Assembly: GCF_039555535.1 (NCBI RefSeq)
Contig: NZ_CP154630.1
Location: 1 to 64,000, forward strand
Direction of reading: 5' to 3'
Length of the DNA stretch: 64,000 nucleotides
DNA from: Stenotrophomonas maltophilia
GTDB taxonomy: Bacteria; Pseudomonadota; Gammaproteobacteria; Xanthomonadales; Xanthomonadaceae
Shown here: piece after piece, positions 55,892-64,000 of the stretch
Layout of the letters: each line of letters opens with the position of its first letter
Numbering within the stretch: position 1 is the first letter of the stretch
Notes under the pieces: generated by a model
What the model saw: the letters and a program-made list of their open reading frames with translations, nothing else
Told to the model about the DNA's origin: nothing
Databases searched by the model: none
Translations under genes and position numbers: made by a program

Positions 55892-58527
55892 TGGCGCCGA
55901 TGTCGAAACAGAACCCGCTGCCGTTCCCCGGCGAAGAATCCCAGTCGACGCCCGCCGATACGGTGCCGGCGTCCCCCTCGACCGGTACCGGCCCAAACCC
56001 GGTACCGCCGCCCGCGCATGCGCGTCCGGCCGGCCGCCGCCCGCTGTGGGCTCGCCTGCTGGGCCGCCTGGTCGAGCCGTGGCTGTCGCTGAAGATCGAG
56101 CCGGAAGACCCGGGCCAGTACAACGATGGCCGCCCGGTCATGTATGTGCTGGAAGACTACGGCCTGTCCAACGCGCTGATCCTGGACAAGGCCTGCCGCC
56201 AAGCTGGCCTGCCGTCGCCGCTGGTGCCGCTGGCCGGCGACCCCACCGGGCGCAAGCGTGCTTACCTGGCACTGTCGCGTCGCAGCTCCAGCAATTCGCT
56301 GATCCCCGAGCAGCGTGGTGCCAAGACCCATTCGGACTCGCTGGCCAAGGTCCTGCAGGCGCACCGCGTGCGCGAGGATCTGGATGTGCACCTGGTGCCG
56401 GTGTCGATCTTCGTCGGCCGCGCGCCGGACAAGCAGAGCGGCTGGTTCGCGGTGCTGTTCTCGGAAAACTGGGCGCTGGTCGGCCGCTTCCGCCGCCTGC
56501 TGGCGGTGCTGCTGAATGGCCGCAGCACCATCGTCCGCTTCGCACCGCCGATCTCGCTGCGCAACACCGTCGACGAAGGCCTGGAGCCGGAGCGCACGGT
56601 GCGCAAGCTGCAGCGCGTGCTGCGTACCCATTTCCGCCGCATCCGTGAATCGGTGATCGGCCCGGATCTGTCGACCCGGCGCCTGCTGGTGGACCAGGTA
56701 CTGGCCGCCGAACCGGTACGCGAGGCGATCGCCGCGCAGGCCAAGCGCGACAATTCCAAGCCGGCCGATGCCTGGAAGAAGGCGCACACCTACGCCTGGG
56801 AAATCGCCGCGGACTACTCCAGCCCGGTGGTGCGGTCGGCCAGCTTCATGCTCAGCCACGTGTGGAACCGCATCTATGCGGGCGTGCTGGTGCACCATCT
56901 GGACAAGTTCAAGGCTGCCGCACCGGGCCACGAAGTGGTCTACGTGCCCAGCCACCGCAGCCACATGGACTATCTGTTGCTGTCCTACCTGCTGTACGAC
57001 CGTGGCATCGTGCCGCCGCACATCGTGGCCGGCATCAACCTGAACCTGCCGGTGGTCGGCACCCTGCTGCGCAAGGGCGGTGCGTTCTTCATCCGCCGCT
57101 CGATCCGCGGCAACGCGCTGTACTCGGCCGTGCTCAGCGAGTACGTCGCGCAGCTGGTGGCCGGTGGCTACTCGCTGGAGTACTTCGTCGAAGGTGGCCG
57201 TTCGCGCACCGGCCGCCTGCTGCAGCCCAAGGGCGGCATGATCTCGATGACGCTGCGCGCGTTCCTGCGCCAGCCGCGCAAGCCGGTGCTGTTCCAGCCC
57301 ATCTACATCGGCTACGAGAAGCTGATGGAGGGCGGCAGCTACCTGGACGAACTGTCCGGACGACCGAAGGAAAAGGAATCGATCTGGTCGCTGCTGTGGG
57401 GCATCCCCAAGGTGCTCAAGCAGAACTACGGCCAGGTGGTGGTGAACTTCGGCGAGCCGATCGCGCTGAACGACGTGCTGGCCGAGAAGGCCCCGGAGTG
57501 GAAGGGCGAGGCGGTCTCCGAGGACGAGAAGCCGGCGTGGCTGTCGACCACGGTGGATACGCTGGCCGAACGCATCCAGGTGCGCATCAATGGCGCCGCC
57601 GACGTCAACCCGATCAACCTGCTGGCGCTGGCGCTGCTGTCCACGCCGAAGCACGCGATGGGCGAGGCCGACCTGATCGCGCAGATCGAGCTGTGCAAGA
57701 CCCTGCTGGTCGAGATGCCGTACTCGGATCGGGTGACGGTGACTCCGCACTCGCCGGAACGGATCATCGCCCACGCCGAGGAAATCAACGTCCTCACCCG
57801 CATCAAGCATCCGCTGGGCGACGTGCTCAGCGTCAGCGGCGATACCGCGGTGCTGCTGAGCTACTTCCGCAACAACGTGCTGCATTTGTTCACCGCCTCG
57901 TCGTGGGTGGCCTGCTGCTTCCAGAACAACCGCCGCATGAGCCGCACCGGCCTGGTCCAGCTGGGCCGCACGGTGTACCCGTTCCTGCAGGCCGAGCTGT
58001 TCCTGCCGTGGAGCGAAGACGAGTTCGCGCAGCGCATCGACCAGACCATCAACGTGTTCGTGCGCGAGGGCCTGCTGCAGAACGTCAACGACGACGACGG
58101 CGGCATCCTGGCGCGCAACACCGGGCAGACCGACGAGGTGTTCCGCCTGCGTGCGATCGGCCACTCGCTGCAGCAGGCGTTCGAGCGCTACTACATCGCC
58201 ATCTCGGTGCTGGTGAAGAATGGCCCGGGCGTGCTGGGCGCGGCCGAGCTGGAAAGCCTGTGCCAGCAGGCGGCGCAGCGCTTGAGCCTGCTCTATGCAC
58301 CGGCCGCGCCGGAGTTCTTCGACCGCACCCTGTTCCGTGGCTTCATCCAGAAGCTGCGCGAACTGCGCCTGGTGTGGCCGGACGAGAACAGCAAGCTGCT
58401 GTTCGACGAGCGCCTCGATGCCTGGGCCAAGGACGCCAAGTTCATCCTCGGCCGCGAACTGCGCCACACCATCGAACGGGTCAGCCCGGAAGCGGCCCGC
58501 CTGGACGAGCCCGCGCCACAGGATTGA
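55891..58527 (+). CDS. plsB: Glycerol-3-phosphate 1-O-acyltransferase
   Basis: PlsB adds the first acyl chain to glycerol 3-phosphate in phospholipid synthesis at the inner membrane. The 878-residue protein has the acyltransferase motif H355-x4-D360 (PSHRSHMDYLLL), GGAFFIRRSIRGN, EYFVEGGRSRTG and FQPIYIGYEK. The long N- and C-terminal regions are typical of PlsB. The ATG at 55891 overlaps the upstream stop; a second ATG at 55900 (MSKQNPLPF) is possible. The N-terminus is Pro-rich. Confidence 0.95.
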   Translation: MAPMSKQNPLPFPGEESQSTPADTVPASPSTGTGPNPVPPPAHARPAGRRPLWARLLGRLVEPWLSLKIEPEDPGQYNDGRPVMYVLEDYGLSNALILDKACRQAGLPSPLVPLAGDPTGRKRAYLALSRRSSSNSLIPEQRGAKTHSDSLAKVLQAHRVREDLDVHLVPVSIFVGRAPDKQSGWFAVLFSENWALVGRFRRLLAVLLNGRSTIVRFAPPISLRNTVDEGLEPERTVRKLQRVLRTHFRRIRESVIGPDLSTRRLLVDQVLAAEPVREAIAAQAKRDNSKPADAWKKAHTYAWEIAADYSSPVVRSASFMLSHVWNRIYAGVLVHHLDKFKAAAPGHEVVYVPSHRSHMDYLLLSYLLYDRGIVPPHIVAGINLNLPVVGTLLRKGGAFFIRRSIRGNALYSAVLSEYVAQLVAGGYSLEYFVEGGRSRTGRLLQPKGGMISMTLRAFLRQPRKPVLFQPIYIGYEKLMEGGSYLDELSGRPKEKESIWSLLWGIPKVLKQNYGQVVVNFGEPIALNDVLAEKAPEWKGEAVSEDEKPAWLSTTVDTLAERIQVRINGAADVNPINLLALALLSTPKHAMGEADLIAQIELCKTLLVEMPYSDRVTVTPHSPERIIAHAEEINVLTRIKHPLGDVLSVSGDTAVLLSYFRNNVLHLFTASSWVACCFQNNRRMSRTGLVQLGRTVYPFLQAELFLPWSEDEFAQRIDQTINVFVREGLLQNVNDDDGGILARNTGQTDEVFRLRAIGHSLQQAFERYYIAISVLVKNGPGVLGAAELESLCQQAAQRLSLLYAPAAPEFFDRTLFRGFIQKLRELRLVWPDENSKLLFDERLDAWAKDAKFILGRELRHTIERVSPEAARLDEPAPQD

Positions 58528-58529
58528 AG

Positions 58530-58621
58530 GTAGCGCCGGGCCATGCGGTGGGTGCGGACCGTGGTCCGCACACCTCCCGTCTGTGCCAACCAGGGTTGGC
58601 ACCCCCCAGGACCGGCGCTAC
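58530..58621. repeat. Composite nested palindrome (GTAGCGCCGG outer, two inner hairpins)
   Basis: The outer arms GTAGCGCCGG (58530) and CCGGCGCTAC (ending 58621) enclose two smaller palindromes: GGTGCGGACC/GGTCCGCAC (58551-58572) and GTGCCAACC/GGTTGGCAC (58583-58602). It may be three elements stacked by nested insertion. Confidence 0.8.
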
Positions 58622-58821
58622 GCCGGTTCGTCGGGAATCTGCAGGCTTTCCAGCTTGGCGATGCAGTCCTTCAACTGCAGCTTGCGCCGCTTCAGGCGCT
58701 TGGATTCCAGTTCGTCCTCGCCATTGGCGGCCATGCGGGTGATCTGTTCATCCAGCAGGCGATGCTCGGCGCGCAGGGCGGCGAGGCGTTCGACGATCTC
58801 GGCGGGGCTGTAGGTGTCCAC
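58618..58821 (-). CDS. DUF465 (YdcH family) small protein
   Basis: A 67-residue, highly charged helical protein (YSPAEIVERLAALRAEHRLLDEQI...KRLKRRKLQLKDCIAKLES), a coiled-coil of the YdcH/DUF465 type. Its function is unknown. It starts with GTG at 58821 with a GGAGG site. The family length (about 65-75) is met. It is divergent from ttcA; its 3' end touches the composite repeat. Confidence 0.85.
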   Translation of the reverse strand: MDTYSPAEIVERLAALRAEHRLLDEQITRMAANGEDELESKRLKRRKLQLKDCIAKLESLQIPDEPA

Positions 58822-58912
58822 GACCTCCGAGCATACACAGCGATGATGACTGCCGGGAGAGGGGAATCCCGACCCCCGGCCGGGGCGGCTCCGAGCCGTT
58901 AGAATGGAACCC

Positions 58913-59845
58913 ATGAGTGCCGTGATTTCCCTTCCCGATCCCCTGCCGCGTTCCCAGCCGCGCGCCGCCCGCGATCCGCGGCTGGCCGAGCGCGAACAGC
59001 ACAAGCTGGCCAAGCGCCTGCGCCGCCAGGTCGGCGAGGCGATCGCCGACTTCGGCATGATCGAGGCCGGTGACAAGGTGATGGTCTGCCTGTCCGGCGG
59101 CAAGGACAGTTACACCCTGCTGGACGTGCTGCTGCAGCTGCAGAAGAAGGCGCCGGTGCCGTTCGAGCTGGTGGCGGTGAACCTGGACCAGAAGCAGCCG
59201 GACTTCCCCGAGCATGTGCTGCCGGAGTACCTGGCCGGGCTGGGCGTGCCGTACCACATCATCGAGCAGGACACCTATTCGGTGGTCAGCCGGGTCATTC
59301 CGGAAGGCAAGACCATGTGTTCGCTGTGCTCGCGCCTGCGTCGTGGCGCGCTGTACAACTACGCCGAAACCCACGGTTTCACCAAGATCGCGCTGGGCCA
59401 CCACCGCGACGACATGGTGGCCACGTTCTTCATGAACCTGTTCCACCACGCCAAGCTGTCGGGCATGCCGCCGAAGCTGCGCAGCGACGACGGCAAGCAT
59501 GTGGTGATCCGGCCGCTGGCCTACGTGCGCGAGAGCGACATCGTCGACTACGCGCAGGCACGCCAGTTCCCGATCATTCCCTGCAACCTGTGCGGCAGCC
59601 AGGAGAACCTGCAGCGCCGCCAGGTCGGCCTGATGCTGAAGCAGTGGGAAAAGGACCACCCGGGCCGCATCGAGCAGATCGCGCGCGCCATGGGCGAAGT
59701 GCGGCCCTCGCAGCTGGCTGACACCACCCTGTTCGACTTCATGGCGCTGGGCCGTCGCGACGACGCGCCGCTGCCCGACGCCCATGCCTGGCTGGCCGGT
59801 TCCCCGGCCGACGCCGACGCAGATCCCGAGACGCCCGCCGTTTAA
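58913..59845 (+). CDS. ttcA: tRNA 2-thiocytidine biosynthesis protein TtcA
   Basis: TtcA adds sulphur to cytidine 32 of certain tRNAs, using ATP and an iron-sulphur cluster. The 310-residue protein has the PP-loop SGGKDS at 61-66, and Cys pairs C136-x2-C139 (MCSLC) and C224-x2-C227 (PCNLC) that hold the cluster. The length matches. An in-frame ATG at 58904 adds three residues; the exact start is unsure. Confidence 0.95.
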   Translation: MSAVISLPDPLPRSQPRAARDPRLAEREQHKLAKRLRRQVGEAIADFGMIEAGDKVMVCLSGGKDSYTLLDVLLQLQKKAPVPFELVAVNLDQKQPDFPEHVLPEYLAGLGVPYHIIEQDTYSVVSRVIPEGKTMCSLCSRLRRGALYNYAETHGFTKIALGHHRDDMVATFFMNLFHHAKLSGMPPKLRSDDGKHVVIRPLAYVRESDIVDYAQARQFPIIPCNLCGSQENLQRRQVGLMLKQWEKDHPGRIEQIARAMGEVRPSQLADTTLFDFMALGRRDDAPLPDAHAWLAGSPADADADPETPAV

Positions 59846-59881
59846 GGCCGGCCGCCCTTCCTCTTTGCCATCCGGAATTCC

Positions 59882-60787
59882 ATGTTCTTTCGCAACCTGA
59901 CGTTCTTCCGTTTCCCGACCACCACCGATTTTTCCGAAGTCGACACCCTGCTGCCGCACGCCCTGCTGAAGCCGGTGGGTGCGCTGGAAATGAACTCGCG
60001 CGGTTTCATTTCGCCGTTCGGCCGCGAGGAGAAGGAACTGCTCTCCCACCGCATCGCCGAGCACCTGTGGCTGACTGTGGGTGGCGAGGACAAGATCCTG
60101 CCGGCGGCGGTGGTCAACGACCTGCTCGAGCGCAAGCTGGAGGAGATCGAGGAGAAGGAAGGCCGCCGCCCGGGTGGCCGCGAACGCAAGCGCATGAAGG
60201 ACGACCTGCTGCATGAACTGCTGCCGCGCGCCTTCGTGAAGTCTTCGCGCAACGACGCCTTCATCGACCTGCAGCACGGCTACGTGGCGGTGGACACCTC
60301 CAGCCGCAAGACCGGCGAGTACTTCATGTCCGACATCCGCGGCCTGCTCGGCAGCTTCCCGGCCATGCCGCTGAACGCCGAAGTCGCGCCGCGCTCGATC
60401 CTGACCGGCTGGATCGCCGGCGAGCCGCTGCCGACCGGGCTGAGCCTGGGCGAAGAGTGCGAGATGAAGGATCCGGTGGAAGGTGGCGCGGTGGTCAAGT
60501 GCCAGCACCAGGAGCTGCGTTGCGACGAGATCGACAAGCACCTGGACGCCGGCAAGCAGGTGACCAAGCTGGCACTGATCTTCGAGGACAACCTGTCCTT
60601 CGTGATCGGCGACGACCTGATCGTGCGCAAGCTGAAGTTCCTCGACGGTGCCCTGGACCAGCTGGAGCATGCCGACGAAGACGGCCGCCGCGCCGAGTTC
60701 GACGCCCGCTTCGCCCTGCAGAGCGCCGAGATCCGCCGCCTGTTCCTGTTGCTGGAAGAAGCCTTCAAGCTCAGCAAGGCCGACTGA
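59882..60787 (+). CDS. rdgC: Recombination-associated protein RdgC
   Basis: RdgC is a ring-shaped DNA-binding protein that limits RecA. The 301-residue protein starts MFFRNLTFFRFP and has the family regions EVDTLLPHALLKPVGALE, DIRGLLGSFPAMPL and FVIGDDLIVRKLKFLD. The length matches. It lies 36 bp after ttcA in the same direction, possibly in one transcript. Confidence 0.95.
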   Translation: MFFRNLTFFRFPTTTDFSEVDTLLPHALLKPVGALEMNSRGFISPFGREEKELLSHRIAEHLWLTVGGEDKILPAAVVNDLLERKLEEIEEKEGRRPGGRERKRMKDDLLHELLPRAFVKSSRNDAFIDLQHGYVAVDTSSRKTGEYFMSDIRGLLGSFPAMPLNAEVAPRSILTGWIAGEPLPTGLSLGEECEMKDPVEGGAVVKCQHQELRCDEIDKHLDAGKQVTKLALIFEDNLSFVIGDDLIVRKLKFLDGALDQLEHADEDGRRAEFDARFALQSAEIRRLFLLLEEAFKLSKAD

Positions 60788-60846
60788 ACAGGCAGCCCGA
60801 CGGCCGCCGGTCATCCGGCGGCCCGAAGCAGCGCTATGCTGGGCGC

Positions 60847-61626
60847 ATGAGCCGTCTGCTGCGCCGCCTGATCAGCCCGACCCCGCCCGCCACCGTACAG
60901 CGCGACACCGTTCGCCTGCGGCTGGAGGATGCCGAGATCGAGGTGCTGCGCGTGCGTGATCCGCGTGCGCGGCGCATCAAGCTGAGCGTGGACGAACGCG
61001 GCGCGCGCCTGACGCTGCCGCCGCGGGCAAGCCTGGTGATGGGCGAACGTTTCCTGGAACAGCACCGCGACTGGCTGGCGCTGCAGCTGCGCCAGTACCA
61101 GGGCCAGGGCCTGCCGGCACCGCTGCAGCCGGGCGAGGACGGCGTGCTGCCCCTGCGCGGCGAACTGCTGCCGCTGCGCTGGCAGGAAGGCCGCTACGCG
61201 CGCCTGGAGATCGACGCGCACGGTGCCTGCGTGCAGTGGCCGACCCGTGGTGGGGACGCCACCCTGCGCCGCCTGCTGCGCGAGTTCTACGAAGCGCAGA
61301 CCCGCGCCGACGTCGGCCGCTGGCTGCCGAAGTACCTGCCTACCCTGCCGCGCGCACCCAGCCGCCTGCGGCTGAAAGTGATGTCCTCGCAGTGGGGCTC
61401 GCTGGCGCCCGACGGCAGCATGGCACTGGACCTGGCCCTGGTGCTGGGCCGCTCCGACGCGTTCGAGTACGTGCTGGTGCACGAACTCTGCCACCTGATC
61501 CAGCCCAATCACTCACCCGCGTTCTGGCACGAAGTGGAGCAACGCTTCCCCGCCTGGCGCGAGCAGCGCGACTACTTCCAGCTGGAAGGGCGACGCCTCA
61601 AAGCGATGCTGCGCCAGCTTCTGTAA
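60847..61626 (+). CDS. YgjP-like M48-type metallopeptidase
   Basis: A 259-residue zinc peptidase of the YgjP/WLM-like DUF45 family. The zinc motif HELCHL is in EYVLVHELCHLIQPNHSPAFWHEVE, with a third ligand His further on (FWHEVEQRFP). The N-terminal half is beta-rich (RIKLSVDERGARLTLPP). The substrate is not known. The ATG at 60847 is used. A GTAG repeat starts three bases past its stop. Confidence 0.85.
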   Translation: MSRLLRRLISPTPPATVQRDTVRLRLEDAEIEVLRVRDPRARRIKLSVDERGARLTLPPRASLVMGERFLEQHRDWLALQLRQYQGQGLPAPLQPGEDGVLPLRGELLPLRWQEGRYARLEIDAHGACVQWPTRGGDATLRRLLREFYEAQTRADVGRWLPKYLPTLPRAPSRLRLKVMSSQWGSLAPDGSMALDLALVLGRSDAFEYVLVHELCHLIQPNHSPAFWHEVEQRFPAWREQRDYFQLEGRRLKAMLRQLL

Positions 61627-61628
61627 CT

Positions 61629-61688
61629 GTAGAGCCGAGCCCACGCTCGGCTGCCGTTGAATGCAGCCGAGCATGGGCTCGGCGCTAC
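61629..61688. repeat. GTAG/SMAG palindromic repeat pair (GAGCCGAGC type)
   Basis: GTAGAGCCGAGC...CTCGGCT (61629 onward) and GCAGCCGAGC...GGCGCTAC (ending 61688) in inverted orientation. It lies three bases past the YgjP-like gene's TAA. Confidence 0.87.
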
Positions 61689-61774
61689 AGAAGCGCGCAC
61701 AGCGCGCGACCCGCTCCTGTTCTTCCTTCCTTCTTCCGTGGTGGGCACACCGGAAACTGTCCGTGGCCGGGTGG

Positions 61775-62022
61775 GGGGGGGTTGCGCAGGGGCGTGAGCC
61801 GCATGGGTCCGAGGCACGCCTCGGGCGGGTTGGGCAGGACGCCCAACCCCGGTCTTGCTGTGTGCGCAGGAAAGCGCACACGAGCAAGCGGCGACCGAGC
61901 TTACAAGGGTGAAGGCGCTTTGCTTGCGAAGCACTGCTTCGCAAGCGCCTGAACGAACAGCCGCCAGCGGCTGGGCCGGGCCCCGGAGGGGGACTTGCAG
62001 CGACCCCTGCGCAATCCACCCC
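61775..62022. repeat. Long imperfect inverted-repeat element with conserved internal blocks, copy 2
   Basis: Arms share TTGCGCAGGGG and a G/C-run (left 61775-61794, right 62001-62022). The inside has GCCGCATGG (61798-61806), AGCTTACA (61898) and ACTTGCAGCG (61993-62002), in the same order as at 46793-46888. It is longer, with extra hairpins between blocks. Confidence 0.65.
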
Positions 62023-62089
62023 ATTCGGCCAAGCACGGCTTCTGATTTGAACGACCCACCACGAGGGGCTCAGCCGTTGGCCGAAACCC

Positions 62090-62956
62090 TCACCCCGCCC
62101 GCAACGCCGCCGCCGCCGCCCACCGCGCCGCCACCCGCGGCGCGGTAATGCACACCGCCTGGTCGGTCACCGTCGTCACCGCCCGCTCCAGCAGTTGGAT
62201 ATCCGCCTCATGCTGGCGCGCCACATGCGGGTCCTCGAAGAAGATCGCGCGCTGGCAGCGCCCTTCCAGCACGCGGTCTGCAATCTGCGCATCACCGCCC
62301 ATCGGGCCGCTCTGGTAGCGCGTCACCCACGGCGTATCGCTGGGCCAGCCACGGCTCCAGGCCAGCTCGTTCAAACGTTGGCCGGTAGTACCGGTTGCCA
62401 CCCGTTCACCGAACCGGGCCAGCACCTCGAAGTGCTCGTCGGCGAAGGCCAGCATCGCCGGCTTCATCGCGTCGTGCGCGATCAGCGCCAGCGTCTGCTC
62501 CTCGAATGCATGCAGGTCGTCAGCCCCGGCATCGGCGGCCAGGCCGGCGTGGATGCGTTCCACCTCGATCCAGTCGCGCGCAGTGGCCACGGTGGAGATG
62601 AACGGCTTGCCGTGGATCACGCACTGCCGCTTCAGCGCCGTGGCTTCCGGAAACACGGAGGACGGATCGACCGGATCGATCAGGTAGATCGCGCCATCCA
62701 GCGTCCGTTCCGGCCCCATGCCAACCACCTCGGCGACCAGCTTCATCAGGCCACCCTCGCGACCGTAGGGATAGCGATGCAGGCTCCCGTATCCGGCCAG
62801 GAAGCCCTGCCGCTCGATCGCGTCATGGGTGCGGCCGACCGCATGCAATGACACGCCCAGCTCGCGCAGGCCGGGTTCGCTGGCGCGCAGCCAGCGGAAC
62901 AGGGCGGCGCGCGCGTCGTGGTGATGGAGACGGTTGGCGGCCAGGCCGATGCGCAT
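62090..62956 (-). CDS. mgsA: Double-domain methylglyoxal synthase-like protein
   Basis: A 288-residue protein with two MGS-like halves. MgsA normally (about 150 residues) turns dihydroxyacetone phosphate into methylglyoxal. The C-half (about 150-288) keeps all key residues: H161, D162, K165; TGTTG 188-192; SGPMGGD 216-222; D242, H249, D252. The N-half (about 1-145) keeps the fold pattern (DGAIYLIDPVDP...ALKR...STVATARDWI) but lacks the HD-K, TGTTG and SGPMGGD motifs. It is probably catalytically inert and perhaps regulatory. It appears to be an internal duplication. Confidence 0.8.
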   Translation of the reverse strand: MRIGLAANRLHHHDARAALFRWLRASEPGLRELGVSLHAVGRTHDAIERQGFLAGYGSLHRYPYGREGGLMKLVAEVVGMGPERTLDGAIYLIDPVDPSSVFPEATALKRQCVIHGKPFISTVATARDWIEVERIHAGLAADAGADDLHAFEEQTLALIAHDAMKPAMLAFADEHFEVLARFGERVATGTTGQRLNELAWSRGWPSDTPWVTRYQSGPMGGDAQIADRVLEGRCQRAIFFEDPHVARQHEADIQLLERAVTTVTDQAVCITAPRVAARWAAAAALRAG

Positions 62957-63124
62957 CGAATGCTCCGCAGGTAGGGGTGAAAGCGGCAGTGTATGTCGGC
63001 ATCTCCTCTACTTGCTGCTTTTACAACTTTCTTCATTGCTACCCGCACGCGCGTCGCTAGCGTGACAGGCAGCGGTACCGCAGCGCGGCCGTTCATTTCC
63101 GCCCGCGAAAAGAGGATGCCCATC

Positions 63125-64000
63125 GTGAACGTCGCTGGCATGCGTGCCGCCGCTGCGGTCATGGCCTGCGTGCTGTCGCCCATTACCGCCGCGGCTGCGG
63201 AGTGTGGGACGCCCCTGCGCATTGCCTGGCCCGCCGATCGCGCGCCCCTGTCTTCCAGTGAAGAGGGCGAGCCGAAAGGGCTCAGCGCGGAATACCTGGC
63301 GCTGCTGGGCGCACGACAGTTGCTGCAGCCCCAGCCATTGCCATCGGCCGCCGTCGCGGAAGGTGCGGTGCCCGCCGGCATCCAGGCCCTGCTGGGTTGG
63401 CCGCGCTCGCAGCTGCCGGCGGGCTGGGTGGCCAGTACCGCTTACCAGCAGCTGCCACAGGTGATCGTGCGCCGCCGCGATGCGCCGCCGATGCTGGGCC
63501 TGGAAGGGCTGCGCGGGAAGACCGTGGTCAGTCCCGACGCGGTGTCGCTGAGCGCAATGCTGGCCGAGCATGCGCCCGGTGCACAGCTGCTGCCGCCTGC
63601 GCCGATGGATGACGGATTGGCCCTGCTGGGAGCGGGCCTGGTCGATGCGGTGATCGCCAACCTCGGCGAGGCCGAGGCCGGCCTGCGCAGCTACCGGGGC
63701 ACGCCGCTGGTGATCGCCGCGCCGGCGGGTATCGACGACGCGCTGGTGCTGGCCACCGTGCCGGCCTGTGCCGGTGTCGTCAGCGCGTTCGACCAGGCCA
63801 TCTCGCAGCTTTCCGGCGCCGAGCATGAAGCGATCCGCAACGCGTGGCTGCCGGACCAGCCACGTCCCCAACCACCGCTGTCGCCGCTGCGCTGGCTGGT
63901 GTCGTCTTCGCTGATCCTGCTGGCGCTCGTACTGGTGTACGCCTTCGGCTACTGGCGCGTGCATCGCGAGAGTGAGCGTCGCCACGTGGCTGCGCAACGC
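63125..64000 (+). CDS. BvgS-like sensor kinase, N-terminal part (cut by the window end)
   Basis: An incomplete reading frame with no stop before 64000. It has a signal peptide (ending near AAAAEC), a periplasmic solute-binding-like (SBP_bac_3/VFT) domain of about 230 residues, then a membrane segment (LVSSSLILLALVLVYAFGYW) and a charged cytoplasmic start (RVHRESERRHV). This layout fits BvgS-like hybrid histidine kinases, but the kinase part is outside. The GTG at 63125 has an AGAGG site 9 bases upstream. ATGs at 63116 and 63140 are alternatives. Confidence 0.6.
   Translation, partial: MNVAGMRAAAAVMACVLSPITAAAAECGTPLRIAWPADRAPLSSSEEGEPKGLSAEYLALLGARQLLQPQPLPSAAVAEGAVPAGIQALLGWPRSQLPAGWVASTAYQQLPQVIVRRRDAPPMLGLEGLRGKTVVSPDAVSLSAMLAEHAPGAQLLPPAPMDDGLALLGAGLVDAVIANLGEAEAGLRSYRGTPLVIAAPAGIDDALVLATVPACAGVVSAFDQAISQLSGAEHEAIRNAWLPDQPRPQPPLSPLRWLVSSSLILLALVLVYAFGYWRVHRESERRHVAAQR

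Larger units (their letters stand above)
61627..62089. other. 463-bp intergenic region of repeats
   Basis: No gene is seen. It holds a GTAG pair (61629-61688), a large imperfect inverted repeat (about 61775-62022) and a perfect 12-bp-arm palindrome GCTTGCGAAGCA/TGCTTCGCAAGC (61922-61946). The gene at 62090 ends here from the other strand. Confidence 0.8.

Overview
The window looks like the replication-origin end of a Stenotrophomonas chromosome (Xanthomonadaceae, Gammaproteobacteria). Base 1 is the first base of dnaA. The evidence is the order dnaA-dnaN-recF-gyrB; the tonB-exbB-exbD-exbD set followed by cls and pdxJ, as in Xanthomonas; the high GC content throughout; and many short palindromes headed by GTAG, of the kind known from S. 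maltophilia as SMAG/REP elements. No rRNA, tRNA, CRISPR array, prophage, insertion sequence or transposase gene was seen. Codon and base use look even, so there is no obvious genomic island.

Layout. 1-7366: replication initiation and topology genes (dnaA, dnaN, recF, gyrB). Two non-coding gaps carry DnaA-box-like sequences. Three strong and one imperfect parS-like site lie around dnaN and recF, two of them inside the recF coding sequence. 7434-13050: a CPBP membrane protease, an M48 lipoprotein protease, a TPR protein and the TonB energy-transduction genes with two exbD copies. 13212-16975: cardiolipin synthase, a small membrane protein, pdxJ and a radical SAM protein. 17033-23567: a 2OG-Fe(II) oxygenase, fbp, an aromatic aminotransferase, a TonB-dependent receptor and two unknown proteins. 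23709-27119: ku-ligD end joining. 27195-33133: adhP, eda, a cysteine dioxygenase-like protein, a LacI regulator, and phhA divergent from an Lrp-type regulator.

33173-46542: a patatin lipoprotein, an AIM24 protein, a second TonB-dependent receptor, a class A acid phosphatase, an alpha/beta hydrolase with a DUF4785-like partner, an ABC ATPase, a desaturase overlapped by an EF-hand protein, mutM and opgD. 46982-54488: tdk, two tandem Sel1-like paralogues, rep, a GNAT acetyltransferase, a YceH protein, an e(P4)-type phosphatase and pyrF. 54489-64000: a probable small RNA, a lipoprotein overlapped by plsB, a DUF465 protein, ttcA, rdgC, a YgjP-type metallopeptidase, a double-domain methylglyoxal synthase-like protein, and the start of a BvgS-like sensor cut by the window end.

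How they fit together. Most of this is core genome. TonB-ExbB-ExbD would energise the two outer-membrane receptors. Ku and LigD form a complete two-gene bacterial NHEJ unit. PhhA and the aromatic aminotransferase both act on aromatic amino acids, and the Lrp regulator is the obvious candidate to control phhA. Cls and PlsB both serve phospholipid synthesis. The less explained material is mostly non-coding: the origin-region sites, several hairpin repeat families, a 17-bp minisatellite, a probable three-hairpin RNA at about 54706-54804 and long inverted repeats. The double-domain MgsA protein is the least usual coding feature.
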